From assembly GCA_964250265.1 (NCBI GenBank), contig CAXUFG010000288.1, forward strand, positions 1-5,442: a DNA stretch of 5,442 nt, given 5' to 3'. Source of the DNA: GCA-003244245 sp964250265. GTDB taxonomy: Bacteria; Actinomycetota; Actinomycetes; Mycobacteriales; Pseudonocardiaceae. How positions within the stretch are numbered: the first letter of the stretch is position 1; each line of letters starts with the position of its first letter. Below the pieces are notes generated by a model that worked only from the letters and a program-made list of their open reading frames with translations, was not told where the DNA came from and did no database searches. Positions 4,799-5,442 of this stretch are shown piece after piece. Made by a program: the position numbers and the translations under genes.

Positions 4799-5442
4799 TG
4801 ATCAAGGATCTCCGCTCGATCGAGGACGCGCTGGCTGGGCTCAGCGCTCCCGCTGCGCCCAGGCTGGCAGACCGGATCTTCGGCAGCTGGCTGGCTGCGC
4901 CCAGCCGCCTCGGCGAGGTGTTCGTGGCCTTCACCGGCGACGGAGTGCAGTTCCTCCGCTCCGCAGAGTCGGTGCGCGACGATGCCGGCGCGTTCGCCGA
5001 GGCCTATCGCGACCGGTTCGGACGGCCGTTGCGCCAGGCCGACCGAGTACCCGCCGGGCTGCTGCCGGCATTGCGTGGCACCCCGGCCGCGACGCTAGTG
5101 CTGGATCTGCGCGGGCTGTCGGACTTCGAGCGCGATGTGCTCACCGCCACCCGCCGTATCCCAGCCGGGCAGACCCGCCCCTACGGTTGGGTCGCCCGCG
5201 AGGCCGGGCGACCCCGCGCGGTGCGCGCAGTCGGCTCGGTGCTGGGCCGCAATCCCGTACCGTTGCTGATCCCGTGCCACCGCGTGATCCGCGCCGACGG
5301 CCGGTTAGGCGACTACATGTTCGGCCCCGCGCACAAGGAGGAGCTGCTGCGCGCGGAGCAGGCCAATATCGACGAACTCGCCGCACTCGCGCGACAAGGG
5401 ATGCACTTCCTGGCCAGCGACACCACCCACGTGGTGTGCTAC
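4795..5442 (+). CDS. O6-alkylguanine-DNA alkyltransferase, probably fused to an Ada zinc domain (partial)
   Basis: 216 residues are visible and the frame runs off the right edge. The suicide enzyme moves alkyl groups from O6-guanine onto its own cysteine. Residues 20-105 look like the variable N-terminal domain. The conserved MGMT domain is at about 107-188: LSDFERDVLTATRRIPAGQT with PYGWVARE, RAVRAVGSVLGRNP (helix-turn-helix with Arg144 as arginine finger), and PCHRV with acceptor Cys161 (codon 5275-5277). Then come ADGRLGDYMFG and KEELLRAE. MGMT proteins normally end soon after this point. Here the frame continues with GMHFLASDTTHVVCY. This resembles the first-cysteine segment of the Ada zinc domain (E. 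coli FCRPSC), with Cys215 as candidate first ligand. That would be the reverse order of E. coli Ada, with no AraC domain seen between. Leu171 is TTA. Confidence 0.9.
   Translation, partial: MMIKDLRSIEDALAGLSAPAAPRLADRIFGSWLAAPSRLGEVFVAFTGDGVQFLRSAESVRDDAGAFAEAYRDRFGRPLRQADRVPAGLLPALRGTPAATLVLDLRGLSDFERDVLTATRRIPAGQTRPYGWVAREAGRPRAVRAVGSVLGRNPVPLLIPCHRVIRADGRLGDYMFGPAHKEELLRAEQANIDELAALARQGMHFLASDTTHVVCY

Noticed and set aside
1..5442. CRISPR array, tRNA or rRNA genes, insertion sequence ends
   Set aside because: No regularly spaced repeats, no tRNA-like cloverleaf or conserved rRNA stretch, and no transposase or terminal inverted repeats were seen.

Overview
This is GC-rich DNA from an actinobacterium. 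GTG starts occur, G/C-ending codons dominate, and TTA leucine codons are rare. A small two-membrane-segment holin-X-like protein followed by an epoxide-hydrolase-like protein resembles the Rv3669-ephE (Rv3670) pair of mycobacteria. The lineage looks like Pseudonocardiaceae or a relative, but no sequence here fixes genus or species.

Layout. Positions 1-257 hold the end of a basic protein (stop at 84-86) and then protein-like fragments broken by a stop and frame changes, probably a decayed gene. Positions 394-1825 carry the membrane protein and the alpha/beta hydrolase on the + strand. The hydrolase has family-like sequence upstream of its first usable start codon, and two mutually exclusive hairpins lie in that stretch. 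Positions 1950-3295 hold a divergent pair: a short-chain dehydrogenase/reductase on the - strand and a MarR-type regulator on the + strand. The 74-bp gap between them carries two nested perfect inverted repeats that look like a shared operator. Positions 3406-5442 are a + strand operon that runs off the right edge: a 2OG-Fe(II) oxygenase of the Oxygenase-NA type, an ECF-type sigma factor, and an O6-alkylguanine-DNA alkyltransferase (MGMT).

How the genes work together. The last three genes look like an alkylation-damage module. The MGMT stop is not reached, and its last visible residues resemble the first-cysteine segment of an Ada zinc-binding (methyl-phosphotriester) domain. If so, the domain order is reversed relative to E. 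coli Ada. An ECF sigma factor, coupled to this gene by a 4-bp overlap, could then replace the missing AraC-type DNA-binding half. This is the most interesting hypothesis in the window. It rests on family recognition by eye plus gene order. The SDR/MarR pair looks like a self-contained, ligand-inducible detoxification or metabolic switch. The holin-X/EphE pair is ordinary chromosomal content and is not evidence of a prophage.
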